Source of the DNA: Taeniopygia guttata
Taxonomy: Eukaryota; Chordata; Aves; Passeriformes; Estrildidae
Direction: 5' to 3'
Assembly: GCF_048771995.1 (NCBI RefSeq)
Contig: NC_133025.1
Location: 9,176,001 to 9,240,000 of the forward strand
Length of the DNA: 64,000 nucleotides
A model generated the notes under the pieces. The model was not told where the DNA came from, made no database searches, and was given only the letters and a program-made list of their open reading frames with translations. Shown piece by piece: positions 46,024 to 60,654 of this stretch (position 1 is its first letter; every line of letters starts with the position of its first letter). The position numbers and the translations under genes were made by a program.

Positions 46024-49000
46024 GACCAGGGGATTGGTAACTTTATAGTAGCTTAATGGAAAGGTGGAGGTACATCTTATTTGCCCTATGAATTTGGCAA
46101 GTTTAATTCAACAGAAGCAGACCAACTAAAAATACTTGTGAGCAGTTGAAATGTTTAAATTGGTCCATGCAGCATATGAGGACTGTGGCAGTTGGTGTTC
46201 TGCCTTTGAAATCTGAATGAATAAATGACAAATGACAGCCAGGGTTAAAGGATATCACATCTTGGTCTTAAGGTGAGAATAAGTGTGGGAAGAAATAGCA
46301 TATTGCAGGGAAAATATTGCTTATGATGTTTGTGTATGCCTTTGCATATTATTTTCTGGAATATACCATCATTTGAGAGGTCTTTTTCCTAATATAATAA
46401 GCACGTTTTATCCAACACATGAATATGTTGTCTAATGGTCAGAAAGACATATCTGAAAATGCAGGAAGAAGATTGATCAGGGATTGAAAATTGGGATTTT
46501 GTTATTTTTAATATTGTTTACGCACTAAATAGCATCATACACACACTCCATCATTATTCAACTCTGGGTATACACACACACACTTGCATGGATTTAATTG
46601 TGAAAAATGCTTATGATTCTCTCCAGGGGCTCTCTAGTATGCGTACCAGAGTACCATGGAAACAAGATGTGTCAGTTCTGGTGAAACATTGCTCAAATGA
46701 CGGCTACTCAAGTCCTGATGCATGACTTGTCTTCTTCAGCATTGGCTTAGTTGTGATGGTGTGGGACTGCCTTGTGGTGTGCAGATTTTACCTTGATTTC
46801 ATCTGGTTAAGATGAAAAGATTGAGACTCTGGTTCTGTTTTTCCATCACTGCTTTTTTAGAAGAGTCCCTCTGATTCTACTCTTTAGAATATCCAGAGCT
46901 TGAAAAAAGAATGATTTTCCTTAGTCTGACTTCCTCATGCTTTTCTCATTTGGCTCCTGCTTGCACATTCTTCTTCCTTGTCCTACACATTTCCACCTCT
47001 GTCCATATTTTCTGTCTTGCCTTCTTTTTTCCACTTAGTTTTACTAGAAAGTGGCAGTGTACTTTACCTTCACAACAGGAGGTGGTTTGCTTGGCTGAGA
47101 GCATCCTGACTTTCCTTTCCATAAAGATTGGATAGACAGAACAGGGAGCTCATGGTTTCATCTCCCAATGTGCTGTGTAAATAATGTATTTATGGTCAGA
47201 TAGCAATTCTGTCCCTGGATGGTATATAGTGTATGCCTTTTACATGACAGAACCATGATGATGAGCAAATAGTTTATGCTCACTTGTATACTCTTTTTGT
47301 CCACCAAATTCTTCTAATGTGTTCAGTACAGTCTTGGAGGTTTTATTTACTTGTCTCTTTCTTTCGAAGCTAGGAAGGAGAAATAGAAATGCTTTTTAAA
47401 ATTGGTCTTTCTGGTGGTTTTCTGCCTAATTCTTTTATTCCTGTACTGTGCATTCAGATAAAAAATGTAATTCCAGAAGCTATACGCTGCCTTGGCCCCA
47501 GAAGTGATTTTGGATGAACAAACATACCCCATCTTAAACACAATCCTAGTTTTTCTTTGGGCCTGCAGTTGTATCACGGTTATTCTGACAGTTGCTTATG
47601 TGTTGTCTACGTTTTGTTCCCTCAATAATGGCTGAAAATGAGTGGAGCTTTATTGACTGACTGCTGGCTGAACCTTGTTGCCAGCAAAGTTTGTATTAGG
47701 CTACATGATAAGGATCAGTCCAATGGAACAGGGAAACCAATGTTTCATTTTCAAATGCAGAGGAGCATCTAAACCCCATGGGCACTTCTACCTTAAGATC
47801 TCTCAGCAGGGAATCTTTTCCAGCCAATGTGCTGCTGTACTGCAGACAAAGCTGAGAGTAGTATTTTTAAGGGATGAAAGTGCTTTCTTACAGTGGCAGT
47901 TGTTTGTTCTTGCCTGTATGTGACAGAAATAACTATCAAAAAATCTTTAAGTTGCTGCAAACAGTCAGTCCTCTAATAGCCCCTCTACTGCAGAAAATAG
48001 AACTAGACTCTTACCTAGTCAAAATCAACAATATGCTATTTACTTCAGTGAAATTGTTTTGATTTCTGCAAGCAGAGAATTAAGCCAGAATACATTTTCT
48101 TAAAACCGGCTGATTGTTCTTTTTCTCCCTGATTTGTTGCTACAACAGTCAAACAGTTATTTACTTAAATGGTAATTTATCCATGATGCAAACAGCCACA
48201 AATGATTAAATAAATGACACTTGATAGATTTCAGAGACCCACAGGACCATGGGAGCCCTAGTGCATTAGCAGACTCCTTATTCTGCCATTTGCTCAATGG
48301 GGAGGAGAACTGTTTACTGGCTCTGTAATTAGGTTTCCAGCTCAGGTAGTTGGAAGCAGCTCTATTTTTAGTAACAAAGCACAAGATCACAACTGCTGAA
48401 GCCAGAAATGAAATGTGTGGCAACGACCATTTTGTGCATTTAAAACTCAGTGAACTGTTCAGAATATTGAGCATGAGCGGAGATGGTTGTCTATAATGTA
48501 ATTAAATATGTTGAGGTCAGGAATACAGAACCTGTGATAAATTAATGCAGTAATAAAATGTAAAAAAAAAAAGATGGATTAAAAGCTAAACTAAGGAAAA
48601 ATAATATAATCCAGATTTTTAGATTCTATGTGGGCGAGATGAAGGATGACATCTTAATAAAATTATGTTATGAAACAGAAGGGGTTGAAAATGTGAAGTG
48701 TGTATATGTGACCGTGCTAATGTATTTAATCTAACAGAACCACCAGGAGAATAATAGAAGCACTTTTTAGTCTGCTGATAGCTATAAAATTATCTGGAAA
48801 GTCAGTGGGAAGTAAAGAATGCTCCATATCTGAAATAAATTACAGGGGCTACAGAAAGGAGAGAAAAGTTTTGAATGATGGTGAAGGACAGGGAGAACTG
48901 GGGAAGAGACATCATATCTTTGACTTGGATTTGTTGTTTGAAAAATATGTGATCTGTTAGAGGTATGATCAGAATACATAATATAAAAAATTTAGAGTGA

Positions 49001-49250
49001 TATTTGCTAATATGTTTATTACAGCACATGTCGTCTGTATGCAATTGTTTTGCATTGGTGGATATGATGACAGGAATCTATAAAGCTCGATGGTTTCTCT
49101 CCAATCTATATTCTTATATATTTTTTTATAAATAGTTGTATAACTTGCCAAAAATTTATGTGTTTTGATGATAACTCATTTTACCACTCCTTATTAGACT
49201 TAACAAAATAATTTTTTCTTGTTCCCATAGACTATGGAGAGAAGGAAAAG

Positions 49251-49277
49251 AAAAAAAAAAAATATATTTTTTTTTTT
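49251..49277. repeat. A-run/T-run palindrome
   Basis: Twelve A residues, a TATA core and eleven T residues form a self-complementary AT tract in intron 3. It is simple sequence. Confidence 0.8.
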
Positions 49278-52200
49278 AAGTAAGCACAGTGCCATCATTA
49301 AACTCCATATCATAACCAGGTGAAAAACTGGTACCTTGCTGTTCCAGTATGGATTTGTAGAAGTAGCAGTAAATAGCATTTTGGAACAGATATAAGCCTC
49401 TCTGGAGATGGAGTGATTTTGTGGTTGTGTGGTGTCATGTACCTGGATACATCTTGGGTTTTTCTACCTCCCAAAATCCTGCAGTAAGGGTATTGGAACA
49501 TGTGAATGAGCACCCAGTGTAAATAATTCTGCTAGATTCTGTTTTTCCAAGATTTCACTGATATTTTAAATGGACTGAGCAACTGTGCCCTTATACTCAA
49601 GCTTTAAAAGTAGGCTTTAAAAAATAATTTTAAAAAGCTCCAAATCTGAAGTAAGTGAATCAAACCCTGCTATTAAATGCTCAAATGTGCCTTGGACTTC
49701 TTAAAAGAGTGTGCAGCAACATTAAAAAGTAATAATCCATGTATTATTCTAATGAAAATCCCTGAAATAGTGTACTGCACCATCTGAGGTGACACCCATT
49801 GCCTATCTTTAATTAATTACAGCTCTGTACTGTCATGTATTTCCTGCTTGAAAAAGCTCAGACTGCTCTGCAAACTGGCAGGTTTAGCTCCTATAAGAAA
49901 CTCCTATCTTCTCTCTGATGTTTGGTGATGGGTTGTTTTGGAAACAGATGGTGTCTGGGAAACATAGTGAAGAAGAATTTGCACTAAAGAGACAAAGAGA
50001 AAAACAATCACTCCTTTCAGTTGCATAATTTTTCTTCTCTGCTTCTTCCCTCTCTCCTTAGAGAACCTTTTAAAATTTTGATTGTAAGAAAGTGAATAAG
50101 TGAATGCTATTACTGTTTAATAAAGTAACTAAATAATACAGAATATAATAGGCTAACACAATGTATTCCCTAACATTTATGGGAATTTTATCCATTAAAT
50201 GGTAATTCTTTATAATTGAGAATATATTAAAACTACTGCTAATTATTACTTTGAAAGATAAAATCTGGCATTGAAAAACAGAGTGCATGTTAGATGATAA
50301 AAAAACCCAGTGTATTTTTTGACTGTCAGAATGAAATTATTCTCACTCGTAATTAGGTGTCTTATTTTTCTTTTTAACTTATTCAATATACATGACAGAC
50401 AAATATATTGAAATGGAAATATTTTTCATAGCAGAATGACTCACCTTTTCAATTTTTCCTATAAAGCACATATATTGTGTATATAGAGAAGAGAAGGGCT
50501 AATATGTAATGACTCCTTGATGGATGATTTAGTCAAAATTGAACACAGATAAATATTTTAAAAAAATTTAATGCCTGAATTCACTTTTTATATAAGATTG
50601 AAGAACTTAAGCTTCTTCAACAAAATTAGATTTTGGTGTTTCACATTTGCAGAGGTATTTAAATACTTAAAGACAGACAGATACTTGTATGGATGTTAGG
50701 AGCTCATGTCCTTCTCTGATGCCTCAGCAAAACCTGTTCCAAAAAACCCAGATTTGACCTGATAATTTTACAGAGGCCTGAACTTGTGTCTTCTGCACGT
50801 GGCTTGAGCTGTTCCTTTTGAGCAGTGTCTAGCTTCTATTTAAACCCCTTTGAAGTCCAGACATGGAAACCTCTTCTGGGGTCTGATTTTGGTGTGTCTT
50901 TGAGAATAGTTCAACCAGAAGCAGTACTGCTTGGTATTAGGAATACCAGCTACAGCTGCTTCAATAATTAATTACAATCATAAAGCCTGCTCATGGTCAA
51001 ATGTGATGTGGTGGTGGTTTGCCAAGTTTCTTTATTCTTCATTGGTATTATATGCAAAGTACTGACCTGCAAATAGACATGTGACTTCAGGACACTCATC
51101 CTCATCTCACGCCTGTTGCTGCCATGGTACAGCCAAGTTACTTACCTCCCAATTTCCTCCAAGACCCCACAATTCTGCATTCAAATTTCAACAAAGTGAA
51201 CCACTGCATCCAGATAATAACCTATTCAGTAGATGTCCTGTGATGGTTTTGTTTGAATTCCCCATCAGTGTAGAGGGAAATGAAAAAAAACATCTTTGCT
51301 TTCTCACAACTTTCTCTGAACAGGTGTGTTGCAGTTCAGTAGGGCTGCTTAGTCCAGAGCAAGTAATACACTTATGCAGATTCATTTTTTGGCAGTCAGA
51401 TTTGGATGGTTAATTTTGAATGTGATCTTGGGATGATATTTGAAAGCAAAGCATCTGAGATCTCTGTGGTTATTAGTCAAGGCATGAATTACAAGATTGC
51501 ATTCTTGTTGATTTTCCTTTTCAGTATTTATGACCATAAAATTAGTTTTTGTTTTTTCCCCCTGAAATTAAATTCAAGGAGTGAAGATTGGTCTCATTGC
51601 TCAAAGTAATAGTGTGACCTTTGGAAGGACTATTACCATGATTAATTGCCTGCTATTTGTTTATTTTTTTCTAGTCTCAAAAAGTTGCCAAATTACCTCT
51701 CTGAACAAAGAACTCCATTGAAACCAAGAATGAGATATAGACATAAAGCCATCTAAGGCCAGATGGCTTTTATCAATGTTGGTAATAGCCACTGATGGTG
51801 TGAAATCCAAAAGGATGTCAACAGCAGCACTGCTGCTGGCACACACAGCTCCTGTCAATCTGGCTATTTTTCATCCACTTGGAATTCATTTGCAATGACT
51901 TCTTTACTTATATACATTTATTCCATCTTAGCTGCCTTTGCATTTTTGAAAGATAAAATGCTTAGGTGAGTGATTAATGCAGAGCTTTCAGTGCTGATTT
52001 TTGTGTGTGGATCATTTTTCTCCTGTGCAGATAGTTTATAGACTAGTGTATTAGAGACAGTCAAGCTGGAGTCACAAATGTAAAACAGATTATCAGGAAA
52101 ATTACTGACCTGGCCTCAAGCCAGGTGATTTTCTTCCCTGTTACTTCATTAGAAATTTGGTTGGTGTCCCATTATTGAATGAGCAAAAAGTCTTTTGAAA

Positions 52201-53795
52201 GCTAAGTTGGTATCAACTTTTTGAATTTTTCTACTCAACTTTATAATTGTAGTTTAAAGAGAATTTATTTATTGAGATAAAGGTATTTCATGTTTTCCAT
52301 TACAGCGTAATACATTTTTTTCATGCTTTATTGAGAAAAAAAATGCTTACTTTAGAGACTTTAAATGTTGCTGTAAGTTTTAATTAATTTCAACATAAGA
52401 GCTAGTGATCCACTTCCAGATTTTCTTAAGCAAACAATCAAAATCTGCTGTATGTTAAGTGCCTTAAATTTTTGAGTTTTTTGGTGCCCAGGTAAGACAT
52501 TATATGCTTTCTGATCACATTGACATTGTCATAAGTTGTGTGACCATAAAAATATAAATCATTTAGCTTTTTGTAAGAACCCTCATGTAGTTTTGGTGTT
52601 CTGATAGATTCCCTAATAGAGGGAAGCTTCGAATGAAATTTTTTTTAATATTCCAGGAATTTGAAGAGCTGATGCTCTTCCAAGGAACAAATGATATAAT
52701 ATCATTTTGAATAATATCAGAGGATTTTATATATCTGAAACCAGGATATTTTTTCCCTGAATATTTGTCACTGTGATTGACTATAATAGGACTGACAGAT
52801 ATTGTAGTACGTAATAAAATTCTGAGAAGACAATATGCTGTCAATTGAAATATTTGCATAGATTTTGTGGTCTCATTTCTTGAAGAAGAAGGTTAAGTTC
52901 CAAATCCTGCTTATGTTAAAAATTCCATGTCATGTTTCTGCTGACAAAAATCTGAATGAAAGGTCAACACTTCACACAAAGAAATTCTAAAAAATCCCTT
53001 GTTGCCGCTACTGTGGCATGATTTTAGACTTAATGGGATAGCATGAGCGTAATCAAAGTAATTTTGCAACTAATTGTAATTGTTTGCAAGAAGCGTGGCC
53101 AGCTGTAAAAATAAAAATTCAGATGTAAAGAAAACTATTAAATGAGCAAGAGGGGGCATTTACCTGATTTCTTTTTGTATTTTACACATCAATATTTCTC
53201 TATGAGTAATGAAAAGATTGTGTCGTTTAAAGAGACAGTGGTCATTTTTTTTTTTTATTTTGCTGAAATATATATAGTTCAGTAGACCAGAATGAGAAGA
53301 AATTTGACTTTAGATTGAATGTTATTTATCTAGTAAATTGATTTCTGCAGTATTACAAAGAGTGAGGGTGGAGGAGAGGGGAACCTAAGCCATTATATAG
53401 TAGTGGAAAGGCGATTAGATTCATGCCAGTAAGCTGCTGGAGATGCTGTCCAGCAGCATTTCAAACAGGAGATCACAGACTGATGTTGGAGAGGGGGATT
53501 AGCTGCTGCTGAACTATTCTGGCTGAATTTTGCATAAAATGCTGTTGAACTGGGGGGAAGAGGGGAAAAATATATGGTTTTGCATCACTAGAAAAAAAAA
53601 GAGGCAGTAGGTTGACCAGAACACTCACTGAGAAGAATGATGAGGTGTATTAGTTTTCCATCTGTGGTTTGGAGGTTAATGAAATTACTCAGACAGTGAG
53701 GTAACTTAGGCTTCTAAGGACAAGACTGAAAGACCATCTGGTGGTCTTCTGTTTTTAGTATTTCTAGGTTAGTAAATTTCTTTGTTGTTGTTGGG

Positions 53796-53840
53796 GTTTT
53801 TTTTTGTTTTTTTTTTTGTTTTTCCTCTTTTTTTTCCCTT
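53796..53840. repeat. T-rich low-complexity tract
   Basis: Several poly-T runs separated by single G or short GGGG/CC interruptions lie here in intron 3. The tract ends in a strong polypyrimidine run before TTAG, which mimics a splice acceptor. No coding frame follows it. Confidence 0.8.
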
Positions 53841-55659
53841 AGCAAACAGCCTTCACATTGGAAAGGGTCCAGCTGTCATGTACAGAGATTAGAAATCGAA
53901 CACATGAAATCTTGTCCTTGTGCATACTATTTTAATGCATGCATTTACTTTTTCTGTTAATTTTTGTAGTTACCTTAATAATTGTGCTAAATACTGCAGT
54001 TGTATTAATAATATTTTTATTTTTAGAGGGATTTCTGGCCACTATACCATTGTGATTTTTTTTTTGTTTGGTTTTGCAAGGTCATTCTCATAATAGCTGA
54101 AGATGTTGACATAACTCTGATCCTCATCATTATTTGTCAATACAAATGCCGGATTTTTTTGAAGGGCCACTTTGTTAATTGATCTTAAATTTTGTATCTT
54201 CCCTTTTATTTAAGAAGAAAAATATTATTTCTTTCTGACTGCTGACAAACTCTTAGCTATTGTCTTTGGGATACTAACTAGTAACTATATTTTTGTACAT
54301 TTAGAGCAGGATATTAGATCCTTTACTGTCTAGGTAAACTGTCATATCTGCTTGTTCCTCACCCTCCCCCAAACTAACACACCAACTCTTAAATGTCTAC
54401 ATAAACATTATCCTCCCACAGCTATTCAATGGTAATTTTCACTTAGACATTGAACTTTGACATGGTACAAAAGAACCAGCCTGAGCACATACCCAGCTTC
54501 AGATGCTCTCTTCTTGCTTTTAAATTACAGTAGGGAAAAGACTGTAATGTTTGAAACACCTATTATTTCTTAATTTTTTTTTTTAATATGCACTAAATAT
54601 TTGTTTTTTCTCAAAGTTCAATATGACACAGAAAATTGGCTAAAACAGTAAAGTTTAAACATATTCTACCTTCTGGCTCTTGTTATTTGGTGTTTCATAG
54701 GAGAGTTTTCTATTTTAAAGTCAGAAGTGGACATTGGATTAAAGTTTCAGCACTATCTCTAAAAGTATTTGGAATTTTGTTAAGTTTAACTATGGAAAGG
54801 GAAAAACTCAGAATAAAAAACCAAACTCAGATTAGATTTTTTGTTTTTTAAAAAAGCACAATGTATTTTCTGCTAAATATGGCTCCAGGTTGGTGTTGTG
54901 GTGTAGCACTTGTAAGATTGAGAAAATTTAGGCTTTGTGCTCATTACAGAACAAGTTAAACAGGACTGCTGCTTTCATGGGCTTCTCTACATGCACCTTT
55001 GTGCTGGCCCACAATGCCCTTTTGGTTTTTCCTGACCGCTGTAGCCAAGGACACTTGTAATGTGCTGTACAGTGAATTTTTAAGGTCATGTGCCCAGTGT
55101 ATCTGGGACTCAGTTACACTGCTATGCCAGACCTCTAAAGAGGAAGAGCACTACGCTTTTTCTTCTGTATCACCTATCAGCAGAAGGATCTCCTGATCAA
55201 AACGTGATCTCTCATTTGATTTGTCTTACTTTTAAATACTTTAGCTGTGTTGCTTCTTTTCCAGACCTGTAAGAATTGTGTTACTGCTCTGTCATCACCC
55301 AATGTATTTTTCATGAGGTGCAATGAATGCACATTTTAGCTAAAGGAACTTGTTTGAATCAGTAACGTTTTGCAATTAGTTACAGACATAATTAGAGATG
55401 TCGGTGAAATTCATACATGTCCCTCCACTTGCTTTCTTCTCTATGCTATTGGTAACTAGAATCAAGAAAGGTTCAACTTTAATGTGGTAAATTGGCCTGT
55501 TCCAGGTGTTGGTCTATGGTATGATGCATTTCCCTAATGACTTCCTTAAGCTCTTTTGAGTTTGGTCCTTGTCTTTCCAGGATAAAATGAAGGTATATTT
55601 GATGCTGTAAGGATTGGTATTTCTTTAGTACCTGTAAAGGGCAAGGTGAAACTCTCTCT

Positions 55660-55805
55660 ACCTAGAAATCACAGTAGATCATCCTGTCCAAATCCCTGCC
55701 CAAAGCAGGGTCAGTTGAAGCAGGTTTCTTGGAGCCAGTTAGGGTTTGATTGGTTCCTGACTTGGAGACTCCACAGCCTCTTTAGACAATCATTGGCCAT
55801 CTTCC
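55660..55805 (-). mobile_element. CR1 LINE 3'-end fragment, inverted
   Basis: The + strand matches the reverse complement of the avian CR1 3' region. It has ATCATCCTGTCCAAATCCC, then GCCCAAAGCAGGGTCAG, then GAAGCAGGTT, then TTGGAGACTCCACAGCCTC. It is a short, 5'-truncated, non-coding copy. Confidence 0.85.
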
Positions 55806-58800
55806 TTTTTTTCTTTTTAAGTATTTCCTTAAAATAATATTTATTTGAATGGATTGAATTCAAATGAACTTAAATGAGTAAATTAAATGCTTAGTATTTG
55901 AATTTATGTTAATTTTAATTTTTTTCTGTTCATTAGGTATCATTGAGGAGAATTGTCTTTATGTTTTTTTCACTCTCCCCTCGGCTATTTGCACATATTG
56001 AGGCAAACTTCCTCAGCCTTCTCTTTAGGCTCAGTGAACTTCACACAGACAGAGCTTCTATAAAGTGAAAATTTTGGATTACTGTGATATATATACAAAA
56101 TGTGTCCTATCAGATCTTCTCCATGGCAGGTGTATATTGACTTCTCCAAGTTATATTAACAGGTTAAACAGCAAAAGGTATAGATACTGTTTTGGAGGAA
56201 AGGAATGATTAGGACAGAATTCAAGCTAAAATTTCATAGGATGTTCCAAGAGTTGAACTTTGAACCTGATCTGTATGTCTGGAATATTTATATTTGAATC
56301 AGTTTAGATAAATGTCACTTTCTACTTTCTCCTCTTCCTAAACCAACTTCCTTTCCATACAAGCTGAAAGAGTTGATGTTTATATTTCAAATTGTTATTT
56401 TCATCTATTAACTATGGGTCTCCTTTGTCTTATAATCGTTTTCATTAATGATTTTCATTTTTTAAGTGTCTCTTTTTGCTCCAAGCAATGGATGAGAAAA
56501 AAAAAAAGCAGGATTAATGGTCTAACTTCAATATTTAGTAACTGGTTTTCCAAATGCCGAACTTCTGTTGCTGCATCTTGAATTGGTATATGCATTTTGT
56601 AAAGGGTAATGCTTTAAAAACATCCTGTAATTTACAGAGCTTTGAAGCATGCTGGAATGAAAATTTGTTCAGTAATGATCTATTTTCTGAACCTCTATGC
56701 ATGTGAAAACAGTTAATCCCTATGTGCCAATAAGATTTATTAGGTATTTCATGCTCTCTAAATTTTGTTTGGATGACTAGTCCATATAGAATTAATAATT
56801 CTCTACAAGCACATAATCTATATTTCTTGGTCTTGCTGTTCAAAAATAAGTAGTCATTTTTCTTTTAGGTCCAGGGATATGACATCAGAAATGATGTGTT
56901 ATCACTAGAATGAAATTATACTAGAGCAGATAATATAAATTCATAATTAGTAGCAAAAAATTATTGATATATTATAACAGGAATCAGGGTGAAATGTTTG
57001 GGTCTTCATCAGCATGCAGGATATAATTTCCAGAGCATGTCAAGGAAAATTTACACTAATTTTGTTTCTGAGACTGAAGCTATTATAGTGATTGCATTTC
57101 TTGGATGGCTTTTTCCCCTCAGTTTGCTTTATTCCAGTTTACATCTTCTGTCCTTATAACTTGGATTAAATCTGTGTGCATTGCAGGGTATTAATATCCC
57201 TTTTAATTAGTTTCCTATTGCCTATGTAGACTGTATAAAAAGTAACTTCATCGTCTATGAGAAATCTTTGAAAAATACATTGAAAAGCATTTAGTTCAGT
57301 TCAGTACTTAAGTTTGTTTATCTGTAGTAGAAAACAGGAGAAATCAAGGTGTCCTTGCAATGGCAATTCAGTTTCCTCTGCACAGGTTCCTCTCTTTATG
57401 CATTGGAATCTTATTTACTCAACTCAGTAGATTGACACTATTTTAAGAAAGTCACACTTTGAATTTTTAAGTACAAAATATGTACTTGCTGATGAAATAG
57501 GGTCAGGTGCTAGTTAGAAGCTAGTCATTCCCCTAGCAAACCTTCTAAGGTCTTTCACATTTTTGAATGTACCTTATGTGTACAGTTTCTGTTCGCATAA
57601 AAATATTTATTTCTTCTGACAAGTCTCATCTGCTGTCTGCTTGGCATTACTTACTTCTCTGCACTTTACTTCAAGTCTGCTATACTAAATCTGTCTGAGA
57701 AGAGATACATCTTGAATTTTGTGTTTGTAAAACTAGCACTGCTATAGCATCATTCTCTTCTCTCCACCTTTTATTTTCAGACATTTAAAGCAGTCATTCT
57801 TATTGCCTGTTTTTCACTTGATTGTGAAGTTAAACGTGTGAATGTCATATTTAACTACCAAAAAGTAAGATCAATTTTTTTAAACATTAAGAGAAATGAA
57901 ACAAGGCAAGTGGAAAGAAGGTTCTGACAGAAAGACAATGATTTGCAAGTTAGTGCAATAAAAACTAGTAAGCCCAGTTAGCAAAAGTGTATTTCCTTGC
58001 AGTTATATTCCTTGTCTCATAAATGTACCAATCCAGAAGCCAGTTCTTCAGCATGGAAAAATATGGCAGATGGAATTATTTCTATGCAAGTATTGAAAAG
58101 AAGGGCTTTACATTAATTGTGTCATGATTTAGTTTTGGGCTTCAGTCCCTATGCTATTATTAGCATCATAAAACATAATGGAAGTATTTAGGGATTCAGA
58201 TGCATAGATTCATGCTGGGTTTCACTTCCTTATCTATCTGCAGATGGTGCGTATATTTTTGCATATTGGATTTTATAGTAGTTAGAATACATTTGATGGG
58301 GTAAATATAGGGGAGTGCAAAGATTCATTGCAAGTGATTCATCCAAAGACTTATATGTATCTTTTGTGGGCTGTTTGGTTTCCAATGAAGACTCTGAATC
58401 ATTATCTTAGTTTATCACTACTTCTTTTAACTTTGATGAAACTTTTTTCCTTGTTCAGTCAAAAATGGTGGGAGTCTGATCTATTAAATACTTGGATGCT
58501 TGATGTTGAAGGGTTTATCTATGCATGAGCAGAATAAAATCAAGACCTTGTAGTGCATAGAAAGAGAATTCAGGAGGTTCATTTTTCTAAGGATTTTCAT
58601 TCAGACCCCCCATATGAGCATTCCAGTGTAATTCTAAGTGAGGCAACTGAAAGCAGAGTATGTTTGAATTATGCACAACCACAACCTGCAAATATAAAGA
58701 CTGAAAATCACAGAAGTTCAGTCACAGGAATGGATTTCAATGATCAGTTACAAGTTGATCAATTCAATTATTCAGGGTTTTTTTTTTTCCCCCAATCTCA

Positions 58801-60654
58801 GTGGAGTTTAAAAGCTATGAAGTTCCCAAATTCAATTCTTGAGGACAGGCTTTCCTCACACTATCCAGTTTTTAAATTTTTTTTTCACACAGGAAGCTAC
58901 TAAAAGGGAAAGATGAATCTGTAAGTACTGTATGGAGGGTGCTCACCATGAGAATTGCCTTAACTTTTGCAGTGGCTTTCATTCTTCATCACAGGTGGAA
59001 AATTTATGGAATCAACAGTTTGCAAACTAGACAGAAATGTTTAGTTATGGAGTGTGTATGAATTGAAAGCGAAGCACAGCACAAGTAATTTCTTCTCCAT
59101 TTGCTGTTTCATGGGAAGGAGATGCCCTTTTCCACAGCACCTACTCTTATGACAAGCTGTCTGTCAGCACAGTCCTGTTGGGCTGACTGGAGTGAAGGTG
59201 AGATAAGGGAAAGAATTACAAGACAGTGGTGTCTTTTAGAAGAAAGGAGTCTCAAAATTAATCAAATAGATAACATAAATGTCTTTTTCCTTGATTTATT
59301 TCTCAGGAGCTGATGGAAATTACTGATTTCAGAAAGGCTGGCATTTCTCAATCAGCATCGTGTAGTGATTGTTCAAATCAATAGAAGTATGTTTCTTTGT
59401 TTTAGCAAATAGTGTTGTCTGACAGGATGTGACTGAAATAAGTCAGCCTTAAGAAACAGAACTAAATACCAGATTCAGTCTTTGCTTTCTGTCTGTGGGG
59501 ATATATTTTCTTAGTGGCATTTAGGAGTTTAGAACTTCATCTTCTAAACTGATTAGCTAAGTGAGAAACTTCGTCTCTCATTAGTAATTATTTCCAGATA
59601 TGTTCAAAGATATGGCACTAGAATCCTAAACATTACTTCACCAGGCTTAGAAAGATTTTCAGGAAATATAAGAAACTTAGTCTTGCAAGTAAAGAGTTTT
59701 CATATGAGTAATCTGATCTATTTCAGCCTTCTGGTTATGGGTAGGGTACTGCTGTGTCCCACTCCTTTTGAAGGAGTGACTTTTTATATGACAAGCTCCA
59801 TTCACTGGATTGAACCTTTCAAAAAGAAAGATAAAGCTTATTAAGAAAGTAGGTGACAAATTTTGTTCTTCCTGAGTAAAACCACGATGATGTGTGAAAT
59901 CTTTTAAGAAGGTGACTAATGTGGTGTAATCTTTTAAAGTGATACATGCTGGTTTTTCATGGTACTTCTCTGTTTCTATGTGCATAGATGTAGAAGTTTT
60001 GAAAACATGTAATTGTTTTGTGATTAGAAACTTTAGTCACATCCCCATAATTGCTATGTGAAATTCAGAAAATGTGTCCTAGGCAGTTCTAGATGATTTC
60101 TCAGTATGTTTTAAGTCTTGTCTTAGGCTTTTCTAAATGTGCGATTATTTGATGAGAGAGGGAGTTGTTTTTTAAGACAACAGAGCATGTTTCATATAAG
60201 CAAATATATTAAAAGTGTTTTTAGTCTATGCATATTATTTTAAGGAAGAGAAAAAGATTTTAATTTGGAGAAGAAATTTGGAGGAATGGCATCTTGAAGC
60301 ACTACTACATTTAAAGAGCATATTGAAGGCATACATTTTGAAGCTGCACTTTGAAGACTACCTGTGTCTCTATAGATTGTTGAACCTGAATAGATCAACA
60401 AGATGCCCAAGAGTCTGAGTCAGTGCTAATATATATTGATCATTTGTGCTTCCATTTGCATTAGTGGTGATGCTACTGAATCATTTGCTGTCGATTCTGT
60501 CAGCAAGCCAACATGACCAGGCTCTGTAAATAAGAGCATTGAGGGCGACAGGAAGACCTCATTGCTGAGGTGTGCACTGCAGCAGCATCAGAACGGGTGG
60601 GACATGGGATGGTAGACAACTAGCACAAATATTTAAATTGCAGATACAGAAGGA

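Noticed and set aside
53796-53870. Possible PCLO exon after a strong polypyrimidine tract
   Set aside because: The sequence after TTAG (CAAACAGCC...) does not encode a WLCLNC-like exon 4 start and has no conserved frame.
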